Shown here in pieces: positions 47,901 through 57,545 of a DNA stretch of 64,000 nucleotides. The notes beneath the pieces are model-generated. The model made no database searches, was not told the origin of the DNA, and saw only the letters and a program-made list of their open reading frames with translations. The position numbers and the translations under genes were made by a program. The stretch comes from Diphasiastrum complanatum (taxonomy: Eukaryota > Streptophyta > Lycopodiopsida > Lycopodiales > Lycopodiaceae), in NCBI GenBank assembly GCA_029204225.1, contig CM055098.1:7918246-7982245 (forward strand), given 5' to 3'. Numbering within the stretch: the first letter of the stretch is position 1; every line of letters starts with the position of its first letter.

Positions 47901-48180
47901 AACCACTTGCAATACTTCGACGTGCTGTAGTTGCAGGAACAACTGCTTCACAGCTTCCTACACTACCTAAACTTCTAACTGTCTTAACTAGTGACTTACA
48001 TCAAGTAGTAGACTTTATGTAGATACTTTGTGAGATTGTTGCTTTGTTATAGTTGTACAGTATCTCAATTTGCCTTATGGCCTTTAAACTTTCTCTATCT
48101 TTCTGTTTTGTTTTGCCTTGTTCTGTGAATCCGACGTTTTTCTCTCTCGAGCTCCTCATCAAGACAGCAATGACATTATC
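47901..48180. other. No recognisable gene
   Basis: The 3' flank of the RT pseudogene. Nothing supported. Confidence 0.4.
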
Positions 48181-48363
48181 ATGGCCGCCAGTTCCGCACC
48201 CAACTTCAACTATGGCTACCCCACACCAAGCCCCCGAATCCCACCGGATCGGGCAGTGATGGACCATGTTTCTGTTGGAAATTTGTCAACTTTGAAAACC
48301 TCCGGGATTTTTGCGAAGACTTCGATAGATTCTCTTGCTTTGGCATTTTTGCAAAGCCTTTGA
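48181..48363 (+). CDS. Possible small first exon
   Basis: An ATG in good plant context (ATCATGGCC) opens 60 codons, MAASSAPNFNYGYPTPSPRI then PPDRAVMDHVSVGNL. The beginning is Pro/Ser/Tyr-rich and less AT-rich than the surroundings. No domain, splice site or homologue is known to me. Low confidence. Confidence 0.2.
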   Translation: MAASSAPNFNYGYPTPSPRIPPDRAVMDHVSVGNLSTLKTSGIFAKTSIDSLALAFLQSL

Positions 48364-48720
48364 GATTTTCGTGAAGCCTTCAGGACATTCTCTCTCTTCG
48401 GCATTCTCTCTCTCTTTACCTTTCCCACAAAGAAAATTTTGCATAATAGGCATTTTTGGCACTTGTCGCACTTTTCGCATATTTCGCACTTTTGCGAAAT
48501 CAGAACCAGAGCATGAATGTGAAATAGAATGCAGAAAAGCAAAAGTGGACAAGGACAAATAACTAGAAGAAATCAGAGCTAGGATGTTCTTTTAATTAGC
48601 CTAAGCTATCAGTAGCAGGAGGAGAAGGAGAGAATATTTTTAATCACGGTCTCAAGAAGATATCAGTAGGGGGAGGAGAAGGAGAGGATAATTTTTTGGT
48701 GTTCCCTCCAAAAATCTTTG
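48280..48720. repeat. Local repeats: TTCGCA/TTGCGAA motifs and GGAGGAGAAGGAGAG pairs
   Basis: CGCACTTTTCGCATATTTCG and TTTTGCGAAG-type motifs recur at 48310-48500. ATCAGTAGCAGGAGGAGAAG and ATCAGTAGGGGGAGGAGAAG form a direct pair at about 48608 and 48660. Confidence 0.5.
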
Positions 48721-48832
48721 AAAACATTTGAAAGGTAGATTATATAACATGTTTAATGATTTACAAGCTCGTTTTGGTTTTGTGTGAATCGTTTTTCTCG
48801 TTACATGATTTAGTTTGTTTGATTTTGAAATA

Positions 48833-49156
48833 ATGGAAAAGTTTGATCTTCATATTGTGCTCCCACTCGATTGTGCTCCAATTTATAAGAGAAACACCAA
48901 AAATGGTCAGATTAATGAGACTTGTAAGAAAGAACTTAGAGAAAAAAATTGTAGAAATATTGATTTGTGGACAGTTGGATCAATTTATCAGTTGAGAGAC
49001 GTTGAGAATTTTAAAAGAGAAATCTTGAGTGCTATTGCTGCAGGCGAAGTTCTCAAGAGAAAATTAAGTATAAGAAAACGCAAACGACTTCCAAAAAAAG
49101 ACCGATGATCTGTCTTCAAGAAGTGGAAACAAGAAGAAAAGGATTTAAGCATTCTA
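48833..49156 (+). pseudogene. Unknown intron-containing gene, exon 1
   Basis: Likely start MEKFDLHIVLPLDCAPIYKR, then NTKNGQINETCKKELREKNC, LWTVGSIYQLRDVENFKREI and a basic end KRKLSIRKRKRLPKKDR. A strong donor GTAAGTATT begins at 49157. An in-frame TGA near 49106, after an A-run, precedes the donor by about 48 bp, so there is a nonsense or indel lesion or a sequencing slip. The product is basic and possibly nucleic-acid binding (inference). Confidence 0.45.
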
Positions 49157-49253
49157 GTAAGTATTAATTAAAAGAGCAAATGACACGTTGCTAAGTTTTT
49201 ATGTGCATGTTTTCCTAGTGCTTGCTAATTTAATTATTTATTATGTCTTGCAG

Positions 49254-49935
49254 ATCATCTTTGGTGGCGGGAGAACATTATAAAGATTCTACGAGTATTG
49301 AAAAATCTTTGGGTTCCATATTGTCATCAAAAACCACAAAAGAAATGTTAAAGAATTCTTGTTATGACAGGATTAAGAATGATATTGCTGCAGTGATTAT
49401 ACAGAGCATTCAACATGTCTTGGATGCAAGAGTTATCCAGGGAGCATGTGATGATTCAGGAATTAGTCGTAAAGCATATACTCTATTGTTTAACATTGTA
49501 CAGGAAGCCTTTGCACATGTGAAGATTCAAAAGCTACCTCTTCCTCATCCATTTAGAGTAAAAAAAAGCAAGATATTGTCTTAATGAGAATATGAGTATG
49601 CTTATAGGTGAACCATTTTATATCAAGAAATTGTATACATGTGAGAGTGGAACATTAATATACAATGAGTCCAATAATTTATTTTTGGATATTAACAAAG
49701 TAGTGGCATACATGATTAAATATTATAAAATATTTGAAAGAGAAGTCCAAGGAAAATTGATATTGGTTATTAAACTTGATGAGTCTGAAATTGTTAAGGG
49801 ACAAAAATTGGAACGGGTAAGTATCACCTTTATAAACATAGCATTGAACAATACTGAAAATGAGTCAAATGATTCCTCATTTAGTGTTCAATCAGAGAAT
49901 GAAATATGGTGGTTAGCAGGATTTCAGGTATATTT
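49254..49935 (+). pseudogene. Unknown intron-containing gene, exon 2
   Basis: An acceptor TTATGTCTTGCAG ends at 49253. The frame carries SSLVAGEHYKDSTSIEKSLG, CYDRIKNDIAAVIIQSIQHV, LDARVIQGACDDSGISRKAY and PLPHPFRVKK. At an 8-A run (49559-49568) the frame shifts by one base. Deleting one A gives RYCLNENMSMLIGEPFYIKK, LYTCESGTLIYNESNNLFLD, LILVIKLDESEIVKGQ and NEIWWLAGFQ, followed by a donor-like CAG|GTATAT near 49928. The IKLDESEIVKGQKLERVSIT block resembles the first-Asp block of some uncharacterised transposase-like proteins, which is weak inference. Confidence 0.5.
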
Positions 49936-50018
49936 CAATTTTACTTAGTATTGTATTTTATCACCTAAGTTGCAGATGTCAATGTTCGTAACTTTGTTTG
50001 TGTTTGTTACTTTTCAGG

Positions 50019-50380
50019 TTTTAAAAGAAGACTATGGTATCTTGTATGGTATCTTTCGACATCAAATTATGCGAAGATTATTAAAGAGCATATGGGTGAA
50101 AACAAAATATATGTGCCAAGCTATGGCACGTTTCAAAATGCCATAAGACACGTTCGAAAGATCAGAAAAGAATGGAAGAACCAAAGAAGATCAATCGAAA
50201 ACAACAGAGCTCATAGAAGAAGGAAGTATCAGAACTTGGAAAAAAATTCGATGATTTAAAGGCTCACATTCTTCAACTAAAGAATAGGAGAAAATCTGCA
50301 AATATAGTAGGAAAATGCAGAGTGACTCCAAATGTGAAAGACTGGACTTTAGCTAAAGGACAGTTCCTTGAAACTTAAGT
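50019..50380 (+). pseudogene. Unknown intron-containing gene, last exon
   Basis: After acceptor TTACTTTTCAG the frame reads LWYLVWYLSTSNYAKIIKEH, MGENKIYVPSYGTFQNAIRH, VRKIRKEWKNQRRSIENNRA and HRRRKYQNLEK, a basic coiled-coil-like stretch. At a 7-A run near 50241 one base is missing. Restoring it would continue FDDLKAHILQLKNRRKSANI and VKDWTLAKGQFLET to a stop at about 50380. Again the only clear lesion is a homopolymer length change. Confidence 0.45.
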
Positions 50381-51041
50381 CAGATTAAAAAGACTGAGGT
50401 AATTTTCATTGCTCATCTCTGTTTTGACTCATGTCTTAATTCACTTCATAATACATATAGAAGATGAGTAAATGTTATTCAGTGTATTATTTCAATGGTT
50501 ATGAATGGAATTAAAGAATGGAATCTGATTAGTCTATTTATATTAAGTGTGTAATGCAGTAAACGATGACTAATGGATTTACCTTCTGCAGTAAGAAATA
50601 TAGTTTTACAATCAGTAATAATCCACTGAGTTACTGTTCGAGGTAAAAAACAGTCAACATAAAATAGATTTCAATTTTTGTTTTGGTTTACCAAATATGC
50701 TCTATGCTCAACAAACATAATGGCAATTTACAAGCATAATAAATCCCATATTGCTAATCCATTGAAAAACATGGAAAAGCTACTGCTCAAAGTGGTTGAA
50801 AAACACCATTAGAGCTATATATATATTATATTTCCAAAACCACATACATTATCATGATAAAACCATTGAAAAAGATGGTCAAGCTTTTGTAGATAAATCA
50901 TGGCAATTGTATCAAAGATTGAATAAAATTAAGTTTGCTTGATTGGAGAGAATACAAAAATTAGTAAATGAAAAACATTTATATCATTGAAAAGAATATT
51001 TGAGATGGATTACTTATGAGGTGAATGGGTTCAAACTTAAG
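50381..51041. other. No recognisable gene
   Basis: AT-rich spacer. The 3' LTR of the copia element to the right is expected here, but no TGTGAGAAATTGG-like start (minus strand) is visible, so the element is truncated near 51000. Confidence 0.5.
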
Positions 51042-52358
51042 TTACCTTCTTGTATAATTTATGGCAATATTCGAACTAGAAACCCAATGACTGGCTTCAT
51101 AATCATACCAAAACCCCGCTATAGTGTTATGAACACTATTAAGCAACACACCAAACGTACCACAATGACCATTTGCTTGCTTGTCTCCTCCAACTTTGTC
51201 CTTTCTTAATATGTCTCCACCATAAAACTCCATGAATGAGCCTCCATCTTCATTTTGCCACAAACCATCAAACCTTGGAAATCCATGAGTAGGTGAGTAC
51301 ATGAATGATGCAAATCTAGAACCACGTGACTCCATAAACCAAGTAGGTTGCACTAGTCCACCATCTTCAAGATCTACTTGACACAAGAAAATGACCATGA
51401 ATTCACCAAAAATTGACAATCTCCAAGTATTAGCATCAAGTAACTCAACACTTGAGAACTTGATCATGGATGAGTGATATAATGAACCTCCAATAGCTTC
51501 ATTTCCATCAACAAAACCAGCCAAGAATGCTAGTACAACTCCAACAATAAGATATTGCAAGACAATGTAGCTAGTTTGTCCATATCTTGACAATTTGCAC
51601 ACATTCACATGAAATAGCTCAAACATGAGATAGAACAAGTAAAGTAAACTTGAACAACACTTTCTTGTTGCTCCTTTGACCTTAATTGAGTCTTCAAACA
51701 CCTGCAAAAATAGATCCAAAACATCTTTGCCAAATAACCTTCCTTTGATGCTCTTGTCTAGCTCCAAATTGCCACCTTTCCTTTTGTGTTGTTGAAGCCC
51801 TTTGAGACCAACATCTTGATCTTCCTCTTGACCATCAAAGCCATTGAACAAACTTTGTTTTCCAGATCTATTACTTGATTTTCCAGCATGAAAACCATGA
51901 GAACCAATATCCATTTGCATAGCATCATCTAAATAAGAAGATTCTACAAAACATGTGAGTAAAGCAAAATGAGTCGCTTCCACTTGCTTACCTTTCTCTT
52001 GATCATCAAAGATATCAAATATATGAATATCTTCAAACCTGACCCTCTGAAAATACTCCCTCTCAAACATATGATCTAGATCCAACAAGATCTCATCAAT
52101 GTTTGATCTCGAATTTTCACAAAGGTTAGTGAAAACAATACCATTGGTGGCACCATCATAAATCAAAAGATAGATTCCAAACTTTCCATCCAATATAAAG
52201 TAGAGTAGGTGAAGATGAGTATCAAATCTAATAAATCCATAACAAACCTCAATAAGCTCACCAATCAGATCTCCCTTGCCTTGAAGAAATTGCCTCTTGA
52301 TTTTCTCCATGTAGTCTTCTCCAACCAACATTTTGTCATCTTGATCATGAGTGATCAA
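51042..52358 (-). CDS. Copia-associated extra ORF (438 codons) of unknown function
   Basis: A long intact frame in the place where integrase/RT would lie. The likely start is an ATG a few codons inside (DDKMLVGEDYMEK). Visible features: GFIRFDTHLHLLYFILDGKF and LLIYDGATNGIVF near residues 45-80, an acidic MFEREYFQRVRFEDIHIFD stretch near 100-120, a middle block KQSLFNGFDGQEEDQ to KCCSSLLYLFYLMFELFHVN that is strongly conserved in 27292-27915, and a hydrophobic segment VLQYLIVGVVLAFLAGF around residue 270-290 that could span a membrane. The C-terminal third (YSPTHGFPRFDGLWQNEDGG, GFWYDYEASHWVSSSN) is unlike the other copy. No known retroviral domain is recognised. An envelope-like or accessory role is only a positional guess. 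Confidence 0.65.
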   Translation of the reverse strand: MITHDQDDKMLVGEDYMEKIKRQFLQGKGDLIGELIEVCYGFIRFDTHLHLLYFILDGKFGIYLLIYDGATNGIVFTNLCENSRSNIDEILLDLDHMFEREYFQRVRFEDIHIFDIFDDQEKGKQVEATHFALLTCFVESSYLDDAMQMDIGSHGFHAGKSSNRSGKQSLFNGFDGQEEDQDVGLKGLQQHKRKGGNLELDKSIKGRLFGKDVLDLFLQVFEDSIKVKGATRKCCSSLLYLFYLMFELFHVNVCKLSRYGQTSYIVLQYLIVGVVLAFLAGFVDGNEAIGGSLYHSSMIKFSSVELLDANTWRLSIFGEFMVIFLCQVDLEDGGLVQPTWFMESRGSRFASFMYSPTHGFPRFDGLWQNEDGGSFMEFYGGDILRKDKVGGDKQANGHCGTFGVLLNSVHNTIAGFWYDYEASHWVSSSNIAINYTRR

Positions 52359-52476
52359 TTCACAATCATAGAATCATTTGAGTTGATGAAGAGATGTGAG
52401 ATCCATGCCTTGGATCTTCCCAAGAACCAATCTTCCATTGTTTTTTCCTTCATAAGACTCCCTTTCAATGATTGCA

Positions 52477-52830
52477 TCATAAGAAGTAGAAAGAAGCTAT
52501 GAAAAAAATGATTAGTACCTTCAACATAAGGATGATTGAAGTACTCTCTTTTTTCAAACAAGAACTTGTACTCAATGATTTAGGTAATGACTCATATGAT
52601 AATGATTCTTCCTCACTATCATCCACAATGACATCATTCAAAGTACATCCTACTTTGAACTCTTCACATACTTCTCTCTTTCTTGACTTGTGACTATCTC
52701 CCTCACCAAGTCTCTTGATAGAATCATTTGATCTACTCTCTTTATGAAGACATGTGACTCCACTTGCTGCAAAAATGACTTTCTTGGACTCATCACAAAA
52801 GAATGTAGAAGAACCATCTCCTTCATGAAT
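52477..52830 (-). CDS. In-frame extension of Gag-Protease after a TGA
   Basis: After the TGA at 52831-52833 the same frame stays open for 117 codons: STFFCDESKKVIFAASGVTC, NDSIKRLGEGDSHKSRKREV, VDDSEEESLSYESLPKSLST, and it ends in a hydrophobic tail TSIILMLKVLIIFFIASFYF just before its stop. The tail looks like a C-terminal membrane anchor. Either the TGA is a recent nonsense mutation or it is read through. The stretch has no counterpart in standard copia proteins that I recognise. Confidence 0.5.
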   Translation of the reverse strand: MHEGDGSSTFFCDESKKVIFAASGVTCLHKESRSNDSIKRLGEGDSHKSRKREVCEEFKVGCTLNDVIVDDSEEESLSYESLPKSLSTSSCLKKESTSIILMLKVLIIFFIASFYFL

Positions 52831-54426
52831 TCACCTAGCAACATCTTTTTCCATATGATGAAAGACATCATTAGCAACAACCTTTTCCAAGGAAGAACCT
52901 TCACCTCCATTGATGAATTTAACTCTTTCCTTATCATTTGCATGCTTGCACTTGCCATGAAGAACCATTGAAATATCATCATTATCCTCAAGACTAGCCA
53001 AGTTAGCACAAAGATGAACATCTCCAAGAAGCATATTAGATCTTGACCTAGATCTAGCATAAGGAAGCTTGTTAGACTTTGCATAAGATCCACCAATCTT
53101 ATTGATGCTAAAAGGGAACTTTGGAAAGTTGAGACCAATCTCCTTTTCCATTCCATCTTTTTTGTTAGCCATAACAAAAGCATCAAGCTTGAAAAGTCTA
53201 CCTTGTCTATTGCCCCTAGCAACCAAGATTTCCTCCTTTGTAATGAAACAAGCATCACCACCAAACTTTACCATGTATCCTTTCTCTATCATTTGACCAA
53301 CACTTAGCAAATTCTTTGAAAGTGAAGGAATGTAAAGAACACCATCAAGTCTTGCTTTCCTATTAGTAGAGAGACAAATAGGAATTGAACCAATACCTTC
53401 AATCACACACTTACCACCATTGGCCATGTGAATTGCTTTCTTGGCTCCATCATAAGTGACCAAAGAAGTAAAGAACTCCTTGTGACTAGTCATGTGTGAA
53501 CTAGCTCCACTATCAATCCACCATGAATCTTTGTCACCTTCACTTGATATTAGACTTGAAGAACACATCAAAAGAGAATCACCACCACCTAGATCCTCAT
53601 CGTTAGTAGTAAAGTTGATTTGCTTGCCACCTTCATCTCTTTGCTTCTTCAAACATTTATTTGCAAAATGCCCTTTGATTCCACAATAAAAGCATTTCAA
53701 CTTAGACTTATCTTTCTTTTTGCCAAAAGAGGAAGTCTCACCTTGATTTTGCCCTTTAGACCACTTGTCTTTTCCTTTGCCCTTGAACTTGCCTTTGATG
53801 AACATAGCCTCCTCTTCATATTGAGATGTTGATGTAGATCCACCTCCTCTTGATTGAAGCCTATACTCCTCATTCACCAAGATATCTTGCAAATCCACAA
53901 TACTTGGCAAAGACTTTTGAATAGCAAAAATTTGAACAAGATTAGCATGATCATCCAACAAGCCATTGAGTATAGCTTGAACAAGTTCTACCTCCTTAAT
54001 GCTTTCATCAATACATCCTAACTCATCATTGAATGCTTTAACCCTCAAAACAAAAGCATGAGTACTCTCTTCCTTCTTTTGCATGATTTGAAAGATTTGC
54101 CTCCTAAGAGTAAGCACTCTTGATGTAGACTTGGATTCATAAAGCTTCTTCAAATCTTCCCAAGCCTCCAAATATGATGTGCAGTTACCAACTTCCTTGA
54201 GAAGTTCATTGGCAACATTCATCTTAATCATGTGTAGAGCTCTTTTAGCTCTCTTGTCATACCTCATTTTATCTTGAGGTTCTTGAGGCCTCTCCTCCAC
54301 ACTTGAAACAATCTCCATCAACTCATTCACCTCCAATAAGGACCCTATCCTCACCTTCCAAGTAGAATAGTTGATTGAGGTAAGCCTATCATTGCCTTCC
54401 AACATGAAGTCACCACTTGTAGCCAT
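52831..54426 (-). CDS. Copia Gag-Protease polyprotein (element A)
   Basis: The ATG at 54426 (MATSGDFMLEGNDRLTSINY) is chosen because the sister Gag at 24474 starts at the same point; the open frame extends 22 codons further up. An N-terminal Gag domain (UBN2/Retrotran_gag type: YSTWKVRIGSLLEVNELMEI, ELGCIDESIKEVELVQAILN) is followed by a Lys/Gly-rich linker, an intact CCHC zinc knuckle CFYCGIKGHFANKC at about residues 245-258, and the aspartic protease WWIDSGASSHMTSHKEFFTS with catalytic Asp near residue 305. The pre-integrase region SLSKNLLSVGQMIEKGYMVK follows. Where the integrase zinc finger should be, the Cys pair is replaced (GGSYAKSNKLPYARSRSRS) and the frame leads into a unique tail ending at TGA 52831. 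Intact Gag and protease could supply particles, but polymerase must come from another element. Confidence 0.9.
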   Translation of the reverse strand: MATSGDFMLEGNDRLTSINYSTWKVRIGSLLEVNELMEIVSSVEERPQEPQDKMRYDKRAKRALHMIKMNVANELLKEVGNCTSYLEAWEDLKKLYESKSTSRVLTLRRQIFQIMQKKEESTHAFVLRVKAFNDELGCIDESIKEVELVQAILNGLLDDHANLVQIFAIQKSLPSIVDLQDILVNEEYRLQSRGGGSTSTSQYEEEAMFIKGKFKGKGKDKWSKGQNQGETSSFGKKKDKSKLKCFYCGIKGHFANKCLKKQRDEGGKQINFTTNDEDLGGGDSLLMCSSSLISSEGDKDSWWIDSGASSHMTSHKEFFTSLVTYDGAKKAIHMANGGKCVIEGIGSIPICLSTNRKARLDGVLYIPSLSKNLLSVGQMIEKGYMVKFGGDACFITKEEILVARGNRQGRLFKLDAFVMANKKDGMEKEIGLNFPKFPFSINKIGGSYAKSNKLPYARSRSRSNMLLGDVHLCANLASLEDNDDISMVLHGKCKHANDKERVKFINGGEGSSLEKVVANDVFHHMEKDVAR

Positions 54427-55015
54427 GTTACAATGACTTGATCTTCTTCTTTCAGTCTGTTCCAATGCACAAAGCACTCTCTTGAATGTCAAAAAATGAA
54501 CTCAATAAGAAATCACAAAGATATAGAACCTCTCAAATCTCTTTTAGCACTTCTAACTAGAAAATCAACACATAGAATAGTGAAATTTTGATCAACCTAT
54601 GATTTATCCTCAATCTAATGATTCTTGCCACTTCCTAAGATTGAAACACACTCAAATGAAGTTCAGCAATGTCACAAACTAGAGATCCAATCAAAATTAG
54701 GGTTTTGACAAAATCACAAAAAATTGAATATTTCAAATTCTACATGCAATTCTAAAAATTGGATATATTATCTTGTAGCCTCCAATGAGACCTTTCTAAT
54801 GCACCAAAAATCAGCTAATTCTAGTAAATCAAGTGTGAAATCAGAATTGATCAAGTATATAACCCTATATTGAGTTTTGACCTACAAAAGATCAATTCTA
54901 CACATGCAAAAATGCTGATTTTTGAGTAGAAATCAATCTAGCATGCTCTAGCATTGGTAACTCCTCCAAATCTGTGATAAATGTGGTTGATCCTTTCATA
55001 ATCGGAAACATGAGA
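54427..55015 (-). other. 5' leader of copia element A
   Basis: Non-coding, related to 24475-25057 and partly to 38511-38615. Confidence 0.85.
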
Positions 55016-55027
55016 GCTCTGATACCA
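55016..55027 (-). other. tRNA-Met primer binding site of element A
   Basis: The minus strand reads TGGTATCAGAGC immediately after the LTR end ...CCTTGACA. Confidence 0.95.
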
Positions 55028-56269
55028 TGTCAAGGATTTCAAATAATTCAAGATCCAATCCATGTCCTTGATTTTTTGTTACAAAAGGAGCAAATCGACA
55101 ATCCTGCCAATATAGAAAAATCAGCATCTACATACAAAATAAGATGCAAACTCTAAGAGATACTGATCAAACATGAACCAAAACATAAAATATGCTTGAT
55201 GTCCATACAATTACGGTACCCTACTGTATTTCACACGTATGAAACCAAAAATAACAAAATCTGAGCATTCTACACACAAGATTGCAAGATATCATCAAGA
55301 GAGTGCACCAATGAGTAGTAGAACCCAAAGAGAACCATGTATAATGATAAAATGAGAGAGATAAGAGAGAAGATGTGTCTTTCCATGAGTTACATCCTTT
55401 TGTAATAGGTCGAAACCCTATTTGGCCACTTGGCTTTCCCTCCAAAACCTAAATCCTACTATTCTTGGATCTAGAATCTGTTGATTTCACACGTGTGGAC
55501 TATCCACAACATGTACTTGTGATCTAGATTGAGATTCAAGATCTATCTTTGATTCTATGGCAAAAACACACTACTGCATGCATTCAATCACTTCCAACTC
55601 TCACTCACACATGTGGGAAGTGTTCCAAAAGTAATCTAAGTAAAAACAAGCTGCTCTCCTCGAGTAGAGAGAGAAAATAATCAATAGCTCTTGGGTAGAG
55701 AGAGAAAAGTAGAAAATCACTTACACTCAAAATCCACTCAATCTCAAAATCAATTAGATCCGGATGAGGAGTACAATGATACTAGTAGATCCACGAGCTA
55801 CCACTATGCTTAACTATGATTGGACCACACTTTGCCACCTCTTAATCCTATTGGACCATTGATCCATGCACCTCTAAATTTTATTGGACCATTTTCAAGC
55901 AAACCTCAAATTCTATTGGACCACTCATGGTTCCACCTCTAAATCCTATTGGACCTCTTAAACTTCATCAAACAAAAGCATTACACTTGTCTACACTCTA
56001 ATTGGCACAAGTTTGGCCTCCTACTCTTTTTTGGCTCAATAGTGGCATTACAAGTGGAAATGGATAATTTGCCATCTATGCCAAATTTGACCCTATCAAC
56101 ATCCTACACCTAAATGCTTGACTATGAGATTCTATGAGACCCCTATATCAAACATTTTTTATTTACTTTACAATTCTCCACATGTGGGAACGTCCTCCAC
56201 ACATGTGAGATTCACTTACAAACTTCTATCATAAAAAATACCAAGCTAGATTTTTGCCAATTTCTCACA
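55028..56269 (-). mobile_element. Copia LTR (about 1.24 kb)
   Basis: On the minus strand it starts TGTGAGAAATTGGC at 56269 and ends ...GAAATCCTTGACA at 55028, directly before the primer site. A truncated inverted copy lies at 1655-2477 and partial LTR ends at 25070-25288 and 38628-38885. It includes several near-identical phrases of the CCAATAGGA type (55840-55940) and paired CTCTCTCTACCCGAG motifs (55660-55710). Confidence 0.9.
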
Positions 56270-56278
56270 CTCCTCCTC
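56270..56278 (-). other. Polypurine tract upstream of the LTR
   Basis: The minus strand reads TTTTTTGAGGAGGAG directly before TGTGAG, the normal signal at the 3' LTR of an element lying at higher coordinates. Confidence 0.75.
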
Positions 56279-57095
56279 AAAAAATAGCTTGGAAAGGTAC
56301 TAGATCACGTGAGAAGTTTGTAAATCTTTTTGAGTGGATCCTTTGGTATGCATAAGAAGTGAAGATCAGCCAAGGGATCCATCATAGCAGCACCCTCACC
56401 ATCCCCATGATAAGATCTCTTTGGTAGAGATCTCTTGCCAATGCCTTTGAAGAGTGCTCCACCAATATGCCACTATGATCATGGGCTTCCTCCATGCTTG
56501 ATGATGATCTTTGCTTTGAAAGTTCCACTTGCATGATGGATGCACCATAAATAGAGAAATCTGAGGCTTCCAAGCTTCATAAGGATCATGGAGATCAAGA
56601 TCATAAGATGTGAAACAATGATGATTATCAAGATTATGCTTTCTAGCTTGACTAGTCCACATACAATGAATTATATCCATGATGGATCTAATCTTGATAT
56701 TTTTTAGGCCAGTTACTCTCTCAAGGATGTAAGTGTCCACTTTGGATGCTCACTTAATCTCAAGAGGAGTTTACAATTTGCCTCAAAACATGTGAAAACA
56801 TGATTTTCAAAAAAGTGAGTACCAAGCTCAATCTTGTTCTTACTAGAACCAAGAGCATACTTTTGACAATACAATATCTTTCTTTCAAAAAGTATTGGAA
56901 ACATATCTAAGTCAATAATGACAAGAAACCTATCCATACCATAAGCGTCTTGATTCTTCACAAATAAGCACACTTTGAAGGTCCTCCAAACTTGGTAGCT
57001 CCTCCTTAATGGCATAGGATTGGACAAGGTTGTCATATTCATCTCTCAAGCCATTGAGAATGACTTGGACTAGCTCACTTTGATAACCCACATAA
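56279..57095 (-). pseudogene. Remains of a second copia element sharing the LTR
   Basis: Near 57092-57030 the minus strand reads ELVQVILNGLRDEYDN, a canonical copia Gag block. Then come unassigned frames (109 codons at 56713-57042; 114 codons at 56396-56740) with no recognised domain, and the polypurine tract at 56278. Nearly all of pol is missing. This fits a partner element, internally deleted, whose 3' LTR doubles as the 5' LTR of element A. Confidence 0.55.
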
Positions 57096-57164
57096 TTTAC
57101 TGCCAAACTGCCGGTTCCATCTATAACTTTACCGGGTCGCCTCTTTCACCCAAAAGTTTTGAAG

Positions 57165-57545
57165 CAAGAAGAAAAAGGGGGGGGGTCGCTGTGAAGGAAG
57201 AAGGGATACAAACAGAGCGACAAAGAGAGATCGGCCAAGAGAAGGAGCTGGAACGTTGAGGAATGAAGAGTGCATACAGTGAGAGAGAGAGAGGGGTAGA
57301 TATGCAGCTGTAGGGAGAGAGGTCGATAGGGAGTGCTTGAGAGGAGGTGGGTAGCACAGGTAGATTGAATAGAGAATTGAGAGAGAGGGCATAGATACAG
57401 GCAGAGAGAGTGTGAGAGAGTTCAGAAATGAGGGAGAGAGAGAAAGAGAGATCTATATAGCAATGCAGATGGAAAGGGGGGGTCGGGTCAGAGAGGTAGA
57501 GGGAGAGAGAATGCGGCTGTGTGTGTGTGTGTGTGATAGATAGGT
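57165..57545. repeat. GA-rich low-complexity tract
   Basis: Dominated by GAGAGAGA phrases with short GT and G runs. The 161-codon minus frame over it is Ser/Leu/Pro low-complexity and not credible. Confidence 0.75.

Larger units (their letters stand above)
51042..56278 (-). mobile_element. Copia element A: LTR, primer site, Gag-Protease, extra ORF
   Basis: Best preserved retroelement of the window (minus strand): LTR 56269-55028, primer site 55027-55016, leader to 54427, Gag-Protease 54426-52831 with a possible readthrough extension to 52477, and an extra ORF 52358-51042. Reverse transcriptase, RNase H and the integrase core are absent, so the element is non-autonomous. The 3' LTR is missing. 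A polypurine tract (GAGGAGGAG, 56278-56270) precedes the LTR, so this LTR is also the 3' LTR of an upstream partner. Confidence 0.85.

Noticed and set aside
51042-52358. Naming the copia extra ORF an envelope gene
   Set aside because: Position and hydrophobic segments are suggestive, but no signal peptide, cleavage site or family match is visible.
53102-53832. Plus-strand frames opposite element A (53102-53296, 53492-53689, 53620-53832)
   Set aside because: They are antisense shadows of the Gag-Protease frame.
55016-55027. tRNA-Met gene fragments at 4916, 25058, 41093, 55016 and 63932
   Set aside because: Only the 12-16 nt complementary to the tRNA 3' end is present, next to LTRs. These are primer binding sites.
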